From: Polyangiaceae bacterium | GTDB taxonomy: Bacteria > Myxococcota_A > Polyangia > Polyangiales > Polyangiaceae | Assembly: GCA_029261965.1 (NCBI GenBank) | Contig: JAJDAH010000042.1 | Location: 1-40,955 of the forward strand | Direction: 5' to 3' | DNA length: 40,955 bases | In this document: one piece after another, positions 33,871-40,955 of the stretch | Numbering within the stretch: position 1 is the first letter of the stretch | Layout: every line of letters starts with the position of its first letter | The notes under the pieces: generated by a model | Told to the model about the DNA's origin: nothing | The model's database searches: none | The model's input: the letters and a program-made list of their open reading frames with translations, nothing else | Translations under genes and position numbers: made by a program

Positions 33871-34694
33871 GCGACGACGTGCTCGAAACGATGCTCGAAA
33901 TCGCGACCGGCGCCGCTTCGATCGCACGCGACGTCTACGCCACCTCGTTCTCGGTCGACTACAAGTCCCCCGGGGATCCGGTCACCGAAGCCGACCGGCG
34001 CGCGAACGCTTTCATCTGCAAGGGGCTCGCCGATCGTTTCGGCGACGTCCCCGTGGTCGCCGAGGAGAGTGACCCGCGCGCTTACGAACGCTTTCGAGCC
34101 GCGCCACGAGTCTTCTTCGTCGACCCCGTCGATGGAACCGCGGAGTTCGTGAAGAAGAACGACGAGTTCGCCGTGATGATCGGACTCTTGGAGGAAGAAC
34201 GACCGGTGGCCGCAGTCATCTACGCGCCAGTGCCTCGAACGGGGTGGATCGGCCGCGTTGGCGCGGGTGCGTGGCAAGTGGACGACAAAGGCGAACGCGA
34301 ACCGATCCGAGTTTCACCCACGTCAGACTTGGCGGATGCGATGCTGGTTCTATCGCGGTCGCACCGAACCGAGCACGTCGAAAAGGCGCTGAGCATCCTC
34401 GGGGCGGCACGTCATGCCGCGCTCGGCAGCGCTGGTCTGAAAGGTGCCGAGATCGCGAGGGGCGCCGCCGACGCGTACGTGTCGCCGGGCACGTCGGGTT
34501 GCCGCTGGGACGCTTGCGCTTCCGACGCGCTCGTTACCGCGGCGGGCGGGAGCTTCACCGACGCATTTGGCGATCCGATCGCCTACCGGGCAGAAACCCT
34601 GCGAAACGACCGCGGGGTAGTAGCTACGAACGGAAGGCTGCACGGAGCCGTTCTCGACCGGCTCGCCTCCTACAGGGCTACACTGAAGGAGTGA
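33867..34694 (+). CDS. Inositol monophosphatase-superfamily phosphatase, CysQ-like
   Basis: A 275-residue Mg-dependent phosphatase. Motifs in order are DPVTEADRRAN, VVAEES, the metal-binding VDPVDGTAEF, and the late WDACASDALVTAAGG. The stretch AEFVKKNDEFAVMIGL is closer to CysQ, the 3'(2'),5'-bisphosphate nucleotidase that removes PAP from sulfate assimilation, than to inositol phosphatase, but other phosphates are possible. The GTG start at 33867 overlaps the aldo/keto reductase stop by 4 nt, and its own stop overlaps the GTG of the FAD oxidase, so the three are tightly coupled. No sulfate-assimilation gene lies nearby in the window. Confidence 0.88.
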   Translation: MSDDVLETMLEIATGAASIARDVYATSFSVDYKSPGDPVTEADRRANAFICKGLADRFGDVPVVAEESDPRAYERFRAAPRVFFVDPVDGTAEFVKKNDEFAVMIGLLEEERPVAAVIYAPVPRTGWIGRVGAGAWQVDDKGEREPIRVSPTSDLADAMLVLSRSHRTEHVEKALSILGAARHAALGSAGLKGAEIARGAADAYVSPGTSGCRWDACASDALVTAAGGSFTDAFGDPIAYRAETLRNDRGVVATNGRLHGAVLDRLASYRATLKE

Positions 34695-35848
34695 CCGCCG
34701 AGTCCAGCCACGCCGACATCGTCGTCATCGGCGCTGGCATCATGGGCCTCTCTACCGCTTACCATCTCGCTCGCGAGCGACCAAAGCTACGAATCGTGGT
34801 GCTCGACGCCGGCTACCTTTGCGGGGGTGCCAGTGGTCGCAACGGTGGCGGAATACGGGCCCAGTGGTCGAACGAAGCCAACATTCGACTGATGCAGGAG
34901 AGCCTGCACTTGTTCGGTGAGTTCGCCAAGGAGCACCGAATCAACACCTGGCTCCGCCGAGGCGGATACCTGTTCGTTGCCCGCTCGGCGGCCAAGCAAC
35001 GAGCTCTCGAACAGAGCGTCGCCGTACAAAACGAGTGCGGGCTCTCGTCGCGTTTGTTGACGGCGAAAGAAGCTCGCGCCGTGGTGCCGGAACTGGAAGT
35101 ACGCGACATCGCTTTGGCCAGCTACAACCCCACGGACGCCGTCGTCTTTCCGTGGCCATTCGTCTGGGGATACGCCGAGGGAGCACGCGAGTTGGGCGTG
35201 GACATTCGGACGTTCACCCGGGTGATTGGATTCGAAAAGCGTGGTCGTGGCATCCGGCGTGTTTCGACGACGCGGGGAAGCATCGATACGGAGGCCGTCG
35301 TCAATGCAGCGGGCGCTCACAGCGCGGACGTCGCCAAGCTGCTCGAAGTCGATATGCCGAACCGACCGCAACGCCACGAGATTTGCTCGAGCGAGCCGCT
35401 CAAGCCGTGGCTGACACCGCTAGTGGCGGATCTCGACGACGGTGTGTATTTCTCACAGTCGACGCGAGGGGAGATCGTTGGCGGGGTGGCGGACCCAGAA
35501 GCCCAGCCAGGTACGGACCAAAGCTCCTCGGTGCGGTTCCTCGCGCTCTATGCTCGAGCGCTCGTGCGATTGTGTCCTCGACTGGCGTCTGTCCGCGTTC
35601 TGCGGCAGTGGGCCGGGCTCTACGACATCACGCCGGACTCACATCCGATCGTCGGCCCTGTAGACGAGGTAGAAGGATTTTTCCAGGCCTCCGGCTTCAT
35701 GGGTCATGGGTTCATGATGGCCCCGATCATCGGCAAGCTCCTCGCCCAGCACATCGCGCACGGCACGCCGCTCCCGCTGTTCGAGCGTTGGAACCTCCGT
35801 CGATTCCGGCAAGGCCGTCTTCTCGAAGAAAAGATGATCATCGGCTAG
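34691..35848 (+). CDS. DAO-family FAD-dependent amine/amino-acid oxidoreductase
   Basis: A 385-residue flavoenzyme of the D-amino-acid oxidase superfamily, nearest in layout to glycine oxidase and sarcosine oxidase beta. The FAD-binding motif is VVIGAGIMGLSTAYHLA (about 11-27), followed by VLDAGYLCGGASGRNGGGI. The C-terminal FAD-contact region GLYDITPDSHPIVGPV and GFFQASGFMGHGFMMAP is complete. Start GTG 34691 overlaps the phosphatase stop (GTGA), with AGGA directly before; the frame remains open upstream through the phosphatase gene but is not coding there. It probably oxidises a secondary amine or amino acid, giving H2O2 or passing electrons on; substrate is not predictable. Last gene of the operon. 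Confidence 0.9.
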   Translation: MTAESSHADIVVIGAGIMGLSTAYHLARERPKLRIVVLDAGYLCGGASGRNGGGIRAQWSNEANIRLMQESLHLFGEFAKEHRINTWLRRGGYLFVARSAAKQRALEQSVAVQNECGLSSRLLTAKEARAVVPELEVRDIALASYNPTDAVVFPWPFVWGYAEGARELGVDIRTFTRVIGFEKRGRGIRRVSTTRGSIDTEAVVNAAGAHSADVAKLLEVDMPNRPQRHEICSSEPLKPWLTPLVADLDDGVYFSQSTRGEIVGGVADPEAQPGTDQSSSVRFLALYARALVRLCPRLASVRVLRQWAGLYDITPDSHPIVGPVDEVEGFFQASGFMGHGFMMAPIIGKLLAQHIAHGTPLPLFERWNLRRFRQGRLLEEKMIIG

Positions 35849-35905
35849 CGTATGACGCGTTGCGCTATGGTTAGCGCCCGCGCTCGACCGGGCAGCATCG
35901 CGCAA

Positions 35906-35935
35906 TTGACAGCAGCTTGAGACGCGTCCTACCGT
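35906..35935 (+). promoter_or_regulatory. Predicted promoter of the HEAT-repeat lipoprotein gene
   Basis: TTGACA (35906-35911), an 18-bp spacer and TACCGT (35930-35935) lie about 100 bp before the ATG at 36039. The -35 is perfect and the -10 is again TACC-type; the spacer is 1 bp longer than ideal. Confidence 0.5.
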
Positions 35936-36038
35936 CCGTCCGCTGGGAAAACGAGGGTTTGCGGGGTGTTCCGCGGCTCCGGCCCGGTGTTTTCTGATTG
36001 GGCCCTGGGCCCCCAACCGCCCCCGGAGGGATCCGCGA

Positions 36039-37796
36039 ATGCTCCGCTCCACCCGCACTATCGCGGCGCTGATGCGCTCGCTCATCGTAGGGACTGCCGT
36101 CACCGTCGCCACCGCGACCGCGGCTACCACCATCGTCGGCTGCAAAGACGAGAGTCAGCCGGACTACTGGATCGAAAAGCTCGCGGATCCGCCGTGGAGG
36201 CCTCGAGCGATCAAGCGCCTCGAGCAGTTCTTCGAGGACGCCGCGACCCGATCCAACAACGACTTGCAGAACGCCGAGGTGAAGGCGCTGCTCGACAAGA
36301 TTGTCGGGCCGCTCACCGACATCTACGTCGCCAATCACGCGGAGCTCGACACGAAGAGTCGCGTCGCGCTGATCAAGCTGTTGGCGGCAACGCGAGACGC
36401 CCGCGCCGAACCGGCTCTCAAAACCGCCCTCGAGGAGTACGCGAAGCGGCCACGCCGCTCCAAAGACGATTCCGACATCAAGTGGGTCGTGCGCGCCCAA
36501 GCCGACATGAACCTGGACGGTCTCGCCCAGCCGATGGTGGACGCGTTCTCGAAGTTCCGGGCCAGCACGATGCTCGGGGGCATCACCTACAAGGACTTCA
36601 GCAAGGCCATCGTGACCACCGCCCGAAAAGACTGGGTCGGACCGATGCTCAAGCTGCTCGAGCCCCCCATCGAGCGACCGAAGAACAACAAAGAGAAAGA
36701 CAAGCTCGACGTCTACCGCGACCAGGTTCTCTGGCAGACGACCGCAGCGCAGGTTCTCGGCAAAGTGAAGGCCACTGAAGCCATCGAGCCACTGCTCAAG
36801 ACCATTCTCGACCCCACCAAGGGCGACGTCGCGAAGACCGCGCTCTTGGCGCTGGTGAAGATCGGCCAGCCAGCGATCGATCGCACGATCAAGCTTCTCA
36901 AAGACGAGGACACCGGGTTGAAGGAATTCCACCTCGCGAAGGTGCAGAAAGCTACGAAGGCGAAAAAGCCACCGACCGACGACCCGCACGTTCGAATTGC
37001 CGCGCAGATCCTCGGGACGATGGGAAATCCAGCCGCAATTCCACACCTCATCGCCGTGGCCAACAAGGCAGACAAGGAAGGCCAAAAGGCCGTCATCCTC
37101 GCCGAGCTCGCGAAAATCCCCGCCACAGCAGAGTCGAAGAAAGCCTTCATGGCCGCCTACAACGAAATTTCGCTCGACTCGGCGACTCCGGCGACCCGCG
37201 ACAACGCGATGGCGATGCTCACCGACGCCGCGGCCACCTTTTACGACGCCACGTTGATCGACGCGCTGTTCGAACGGGCAGAATCGATCAAGGGCGACAA
37301 GCAGGACAAAAAGGGTCTTCAGGCGCTGGTCGCCACTGCGGGCATCAAGTTGATGACCCCAAAGCAGGTCCCGCAGGTAGACGCTTTCGTCAAGCGCAAC
37401 GGCACGAAGCTCGAGAAGGACAACTTCAAGCTCGGCGAAGCCATGGTCAAAGCTTGTGGAGACAAGGTCGCCTGCTACCTCGAGCAAATCGGCAACAGCG
37501 AAAACCAGGACGCCAAGACTTACTTCAAAGGCATCAAGGCGGCCTACATGATCGGCGTCTACGGCGACGACAAGACGCGCGACGAGCTGGTCAAGAAACT
37601 CCAGGTCATCGAGAAGGACGAAGTTCGTTTCGCCGCGATGCAGACCATCGACAAGCTCGCGCCAAAGGGCTCGAAAGAAACTGCTGACGTCCTCGAAGCG
37701 ATGATCACCAAGAAGGAAGAGTCGGGGGACAAGGACGCCACGCTCTCGGCGCTCAAGAACTTCATGTACCGCATTCGAGCCCGGGCGGGCGGCTGA
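36039..37796 (+). CDS. HEAT-repeat lipoprotein
   Basis: A 585-residue exported protein. Signal peptide MLRSTRTIAALMRSLIVGTA and onward ends in the lipobox IVGC (Cys35), followed by a Lys/Asp-rich start of the mature chain. The mature part is a helical array of HEAT-like repeats, for example ATEAIEPLLKTILDPTKGDVAKTALLALVKIG and DDPHVRIAAQILGTMGNPAAIPHLIAVANKA. No enzymatic motif is present; a scaffold role in the envelope is the cautious reading. The ATG has GGAGG 8-10 nt upstream. It has its own promoter and precedes the sigma54 activator gene by 62 nt, so the two may be partly co-transcribed. Lys-rich composition separates it from other lipoproteins in the window. Confidence 0.85.
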   Translation: MLRSTRTIAALMRSLIVGTAVTVATATAATTIVGCKDESQPDYWIEKLADPPWRPRAIKRLEQFFEDAATRSNNDLQNAEVKALLDKIVGPLTDIYVANHAELDTKSRVALIKLLAATRDARAEPALKTALEEYAKRPRRSKDDSDIKWVVRAQADMNLDGLAQPMVDAFSKFRASTMLGGITYKDFSKAIVTTARKDWVGPMLKLLEPPIERPKNNKEKDKLDVYRDQVLWQTTAAQVLGKVKATEAIEPLLKTILDPTKGDVAKTALLALVKIGQPAIDRTIKLLKDEDTGLKEFHLAKVQKATKAKKPPTDDPHVRIAAQILGTMGNPAAIPHLIAVANKADKEGQKAVILAELAKIPATAESKKAFMAAYNEISLDSATPATRDNAMAMLTDAAATFYDATLIDALFERAESIKGDKQDKKGLQALVATAGIKLMTPKQVPQVDAFVKRNGTKLEKDNFKLGEAMVKACGDKVACYLEQIGNSENQDAKTYFKGIKAAYMIGVYGDDKTRDELVKKLQVIEKDEVRFAAMQTIDKLAPKGSKETADVLEAMITKKEESGDKDATLSALKNFMYRIRARAGG

Positions 37797-37858
37797 GCCC
37801 AACCGAGGAGCGATCCGGCGAAGTGCTCCGCTCCGCCGGCTCGTGCTAGAGCGGAAAC

Positions 37859-39820
37859 ATGCCGAGACTCAGGATCGAGGTCGTGTCCGGAAGTGAAGCC
37901 GGCCGCGTTCTCGAACCCGAGGGAGACATCGTCAACATAGGTCGCGGCCCAGCGAACCAGCTCGTTCTTCCGGAGCATCACATCTCCGGGGAGCACGCCC
38001 GCGTCGTCGTGGGAACGGCGAAGGTGTTGCTCGAGGACTTGCGCAGCACCAACGGCACGTCGATCATTCGTCAAGGCAAGCGAATGGCCCTCGGAGAAGG
38101 CACCTCGCTCAAGACCACCCTCGAAAACGCTGACATCGTCGAGCTAGGTGGCTCGGACGAGAGTGGCTCGACCCAACTCCGGGTGTCGCTGGGCGAAGAA
38201 GCCGAGCTTGCGCACGTTGTCACCGTCAAACCGATTGCCGAGCTCACCGGGCACACGGCCAACCCGGAGCGCAATGTCGACGTGCTCGACCGGATTGCCG
38301 TGGCGCAAAGGAGCATCGGTGCAGCACCGGATCTCGACGGCGTGCTGGTTGCCTTCGCTGACGCGGCGTTGGGGCTCATTCCGCTGGCCACTCATGCGAC
38401 GATTGTGCTCCGCGGTGAAGTCGACGATTCGGACCAAATCGCCGACCAAGCGGGCTATGTCCCAGTCTTGACGCGCGTCCGCGGATCCGAGGGAGGGGGC
38501 CAAGCCCCAGAAGGCCCGGTGGCGGTGACACGCAGCGTGTTCCGGAAGGTCGTCAGCGAACGTGCCGCCGTCCTCGCCGCGGATGCGCCAAGCGAGTCGT
38601 TCAGCTCTGAATCGCTCCTCGGGGCGAGCATTCGCAGCACCATCGGCGTGCCTCTGTGGCGCGGCGAAGAGATTCTGGGCGTGTTGCAAGTCGACAGTCG
38701 AGACAGCCCGAAGATGTTTTCCGGGGACGACGTCGATGCTCTCGGGGTGCTAGCGGCGAACGCTTCCTTCGCCATCGCCAACGCTCGGCTCATCCAGCGA
38801 CTGAGAGCCGCCGAAGAGCAGCTCGAAAAGGAGAACACCTACCTCAAGGGGCGAGAACAGAAGCGTCGCGCGGGCGAAGTCGAAATCATCGGCGAGAGTC
38901 GCGCAATGAAGGACCTGTTCGAAAAGCTCGAAAAGGTCGTCGACACCCGGGTGACGGTGCTCATCGAGGGGGAAACGGGTACCGGCAAAGAGCTCATTGC
39001 CAGCGCCATCCACTACCGTTCCCGCCGCCGCGACAAGCTCTTCGTCGCTCAGAACTGCGCCGCACTGCCGGAGAACCTGCTCGAAAGCGAGCTGTTCGGA
39101 CACAAACGCGGGGCGTTCACCGGCGCCACCGAAGAAAAGAAAGGGCTGTTCGAAATCGCCGACGACGGCACTTTGTTTCTCGACGAAGTCACCGAAATGC
39201 CGGCACCGCTCCAAGCGAAAATCCTTCGCGTGCTCCAGGAGGGTGAAGTCCGCCCGCTCGGGGCGACGCAGACTCACTATGTCAACGTGCGCATCGTCGC
39301 CGCGAGCAACCGCGACATGGAAAAAGAAGTCGCCGAAGGGCGCTTTCGTGAGGATCTGTACTACCGACTCAAGGTGTTTCCCATTCGGGTTCCCCCACTA
39401 CGCGAGCGGCGCGACGACGTGCCTCTCATCGCGAACTACCTGCTCAAACGTTACAGCAAAGAAATGGGGAAGCCAGTCGCTGGGTTCGCTCAGGAAACGC
39501 TCGAACTGATGGCCGCTCACGAGTGGCGCGGCAACGTCCGCGAGTTGGAAAACGAGATCCAACGCCTCGTGATTCAGTGCGACCCCGATGGATTCATCAC
39601 GTCCGATCTGCTGAGTGCACCGCTTCGAAAGGTCGAGGGCATCGTAGCCCGGGCTGGTGCCAAGAAGGGTACGCTCAAGGAGATGGTCGAGCAGGTCGAA
39701 AAGTACTTCCTGCTCGAGTCCCTGAGAGAGCACGGCGGGAACAAGACCAGCGCGGCGAAGACTCTCGGAATCACCCGCGAGGGCCTTCACAAGAAGCTGA
39801 AGTTGCTGAAAATCGGTTGA
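37859..39820 (+). CDS. Sigma54-dependent activator with FHA and GAF sensory domains
   Basis: A 653-residue enhancer-binding protein. An N-terminal FHA domain (about 1-95) has the phosphothreonine-binding residues Arg29 (NIGRG), Ser43 (HISGEHAR) and Asn65 (STNGT). A GAF-type domain follows (about 130-310), then a helical linker, and the AAA+ domain with Walker A GETGTGKE (about 370), intact GAFTGA (about 418), and Walker B GTLFLDEV. A Fis-type helix-turn-helix ends the protein (GGNKTSAAKTLGITREGLHKKL). There is no receiver domain, so input is expected through phosphothreonine binding and GAF ligand sensing; a Ser/Thr kinase is the likely partner, and one lies at 8580-12491, though no link is shown. 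Such FHA activators are common in myxobacteria. Confidence 0.94.
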   Translation: MPRLRIEVVSGSEAGRVLEPEGDIVNIGRGPANQLVLPEHHISGEHARVVVGTAKVLLEDLRSTNGTSIIRQGKRMALGEGTSLKTTLENADIVELGGSDESGSTQLRVSLGEEAELAHVVTVKPIAELTGHTANPERNVDVLDRIAVAQRSIGAAPDLDGVLVAFADAALGLIPLATHATIVLRGEVDDSDQIADQAGYVPVLTRVRGSEGGGQAPEGPVAVTRSVFRKVVSERAAVLAADAPSESFSSESLLGASIRSTIGVPLWRGEEILGVLQVDSRDSPKMFSGDDVDALGVLAANASFAIANARLIQRLRAAEEQLEKENTYLKGREQKRRAGEVEIIGESRAMKDLFEKLEKVVDTRVTVLIEGETGTGKELIASAIHYRSRRRDKLFVAQNCAALPENLLESELFGHKRGAFTGATEEKKGLFEIADDGTLFLDEVTEMPAPLQAKILRVLQEGEVRPLGATQTHYVNVRIVAASNRDMEKEVAEGRFREDLYYRLKVFPIRVPPLRERRDDVPLIANYLLKRYSKEMGKPVAGFAQETLELMAAHEWRGNVRELENEIQRLVIQCDPDGFITSDLLSAPLRKVEGIVARAGAKKGTLKEMVEQVEKYFLLESLREHGGNKTSAAKTLGITREGLHKKLKLLKIG

Positions 39821-39834
39821 GCGCAGTCGGAGCA

Positions 39835-39864
39835 GGTTCAACCCGGTTCAACCTGGTTCAACCA
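39835..39864. repeat. Three tandem 10-bp units, each an odd-centred palindrome
   Basis: GGTTCAACC plus one base is repeated three times without gap. Each 9-bp core is GGTT-C-AACC, so every unit is its own dyad. The array lies between the converging sigma54 activator and Cys-rich genes, and its third unit includes the stop codon of the latter (39858-39860). Confidence 0.75.
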
Positions 39865-40955
39865 GCAGGGCAGATCGTGCCGCAAGCACCGACGTTGCCC
39901 GGCCCACCGCGGAACAAACACTGAAGGATGTTGTTGTATAGCGCCTGCCCTTGGACAGTACCCGCGGCGAGGCACGCGCTCACGCAAGCCGCATCGCCGC
40001 AGGCGTTGACGCAGGTGGAGATCGATTGGCAGCTCGCGTTCGACTGACAAGCCATTACCTGCGCTGAACAGCAACCGCCCGCAGATTCTGCCGTCGCCGC
40101 GCACAATGCGCAGGTCGAAAACTCGGAGCCTCCGCCGGCGCAAGACGCTAGGGCGCAGACACCTACCGTGGGATCCACCTGAGATGGCACGCAGGCCTGG
40201 CCGCCGGCGCAGTCGCCACGCTCGGACGTGCGGCAAAGGCGGAAACAACGCGGTGGCGTGCCGGCGCTGTCGTCGTGGTCGACGCACGAGCCGCGCCAAG
40301 CGTTGCCATCGTTGCCGCAGCGAACTCCTGGCGCACTCGCCAACGAGCACGCTGCGCCGATGTTCGCCGCATCCCCCGTCTCGACCGAACAGATGTTTCC
40401 GAGCGCGCAGCGCGTCGCCAACGTGCAGCCGGGCGTCGCGGAGAAGAAGTTGCACTGCGGACGGCAGTTGGCGCCACCTCCGTCGTCGGCACAGTCGTTA
40501 CCTGCAACGCACCCGCTCGACAGGTCCGTCGGGGTGCACGCTTGCGCACTCGCGGCCGAACCAGTGTCGAAGCAGGCTCCGGACTTGCCATCGAGCGCCA
40601 ACGGCAAGCACACGCTGGCCGCTCCGCACCCGAGACCGGCGAACGGCACGCACGACGGGTAGCAGGCGCCGACGACGGGACTCGGGATCTGACCAACACA
40701 CACTTGGTTGTTGCCTGAACAAGGAGCGCCGATCGTGCATTCCCCTGCCACACAGGCTTCGCTCGTTGGGCTGCAGACCATCGTCTGAGGAATCGAACAT
40801 TCTTCGGCGTTCATGCAATTGCCGACGCCGCCGGTTCCCGCGCTCCCACCGGTTCCCGCTCCGGCATTACCGCCGGTTCCCGCCCCAGCATTGCCGCCGG
40901 TTCCCGCGCTCCCACCGGTTCCCGCTCCGGCATTACCGCCGGTTCCCGCGCCAGC
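39858..40955 (-). CDS. Cys-rich secreted/surface protein with Gly-Thr-Ala repeat stalk (N-terminus outside window)
   Basis: The minus-strand frame is open from the right edge to the stop at 39858, giving 365 codons with the start beyond the window. The visible part begins with about 40 residues of GTGGNAGA/GTGGSA repeats, a flexible stalk, then a long Cys-rich region with many spaced cysteines (for example CVAGECTIGAPCSGNNQVC and GDCAGGQACVPSQ), arranged as several small disulfide-bonded modules. The C-terminus has CVNACGDAACVSACLA. This composition is typical of myxobacterial exported proteins. No catalytic motif was recognised and the signal peptide cannot be checked. The ATG at 40814 is internal, since the frame and the stalk continue upstream of it. 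Confidence 0.8.
   Translation of the reverse strand, partial: AGAGTGGNAGAGTGGSAGTGGNAGAGTGGNAGAGTGGSAGTGGVGNCMNAEECSIPQTMVCSPTSEACVAGECTIGAPCSGNNQVCVGQIPSPVVGACYPSCVPFAGLGCGAASVCLPLALDGKSGACFDTGSAASAQACTPTDLSSGCVAGNDCADDGGGANCRPQCNFFSATPGCTLATRCALGNICSVETGDAANIGAACSLASAPGVRCGNDGNAWRGSCVDHDDSAGTPPRCFRLCRTSERGDCAGGQACVPSQVDPTVGVCALASCAGGGSEFSTCALCAATAESAGGCCSAQVMACQSNASCQSISTCVNACGDAACVSACLAAGTVQGQALYNNILQCLFRGGPGNVGACGTICPAG
40829..40955 (-). repeat. Tandem repeats encoding GTGG(N/S)A units
   Basis: A GGGAACCGG(C/T)GG core recurs about every 18-24 bp to the window edge, giving GTGGNAGA and GTGGSA in the protein. It is coding and in frame, and its full length lies outside the window. Confidence 0.85.

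Noticed and set aside
35871-37802. 643-codon minus-strand open frame opposite the HEAT lipoprotein gene
   Set aside because: The plus-strand product has a signal peptide, lipobox, ribosome-binding site and HEAT repeats, so the antisense frame is a shadow.
39838-40455. 205-codon minus-strand frame overlapping the Cys-rich gene
   Set aside because: Arg/Leu-rich shifted frame of the Cys-rich gene; the Cys-rich frame continues open to the window edge with coherent repeats.
40829-40955. Regular repeats at the right edge as a CRISPR array
   Set aside because: Unit period is only about 18-24 bp, there are no unique spacers, and the repeats stay in frame within a protein-coding stalk.

Overview
The window is a high-GC chromosomal segment that looks like a delta-type proteobacterium of the Myxococcota, most probably the Polyangiales/Sorangium side. 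This is inferred from several things read in the sequence: an EF-Tu with an unusual switch I, an SRPBCC protein with a histone H1-like tail, many Ser/Ala/Pro-rich lipoproteins, a large kinase-AAA-TPR regulator, an FHA-GAF sigma54 activator, and a Gly/Thr/Ala repeat surface protein. Species cannot be fixed from sequence alone.

Layout. (1) Positions 1-4083, minus strand: the str operon rpsL-rpsG-fusA-tuf, with the second-copy tuf cut by the left edge. It has its own TTGACA/TACCCT promoter and two large stem-loops between rpsG and fusA. (2) Positions 4172-13217: about 9 kb of accessory genes between the str operon and rpoC. These are a TetR/AcrR regulator, a minus-strand operon of an FATP-type acyl-CoA synthetase plus two paralogous lipoproteins (one with an intact alpha/beta-hydrolase catalytic site, one that has lost it), a Ser/Thr kinase-AAA-TPR protein, and a divergent metallo-beta-lactamase-fold protein with a degraded metal site. 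(3) Positions 13282-27361, minus strand: one long transcription-translation superoperon in the order tRNA-Thr(TGT), tRNA-Tyr, tRNA-Gly, tRNA-Thr(GGT), tuf, rpmG, tRNA-Trp, secE, nusG, rplK, rplA, rplJ, rplL, rpoB, rpoC. rpmG (55 codons, GTG start overlapping the tuf stop) is easily missed. A hairpin plus T-run lies between rplL and rpoB, where E. coli has its attenuator. (4) Positions 27502-29771: a TPR lipoprotein, a DUF465 small protein and trmB. (5) Positions 29811-35848: a GT-C-like membrane protein, the SRPBCC/H1-tail fusion, and a three-gene operon (aldo/keto reductase, CysQ-like phosphatase, DAO-type FAD oxidase) linked by two GTGA overlaps. (6) Positions 36039-40955: a HEAT-repeat lipoprotein, an FHA-GAF-sigma54 activator, and a Cys-rich secreted protein running off the right edge.

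Most of the window makes the gene-expression machinery: ribosomal proteins, elongation factors, RNA polymerase, NusG, SecE and tRNAs. The accessory genes mix envelope lipoproteins, signalling and small-molecule metabolism. Four candidate promoters share TTGAC(A/C), a 16-18 bp spacer and a TACC-type -10, which may be the housekeeping promoter form of this genome. No CRISPR array, insertion sequence, phage gene or rRNA was seen.
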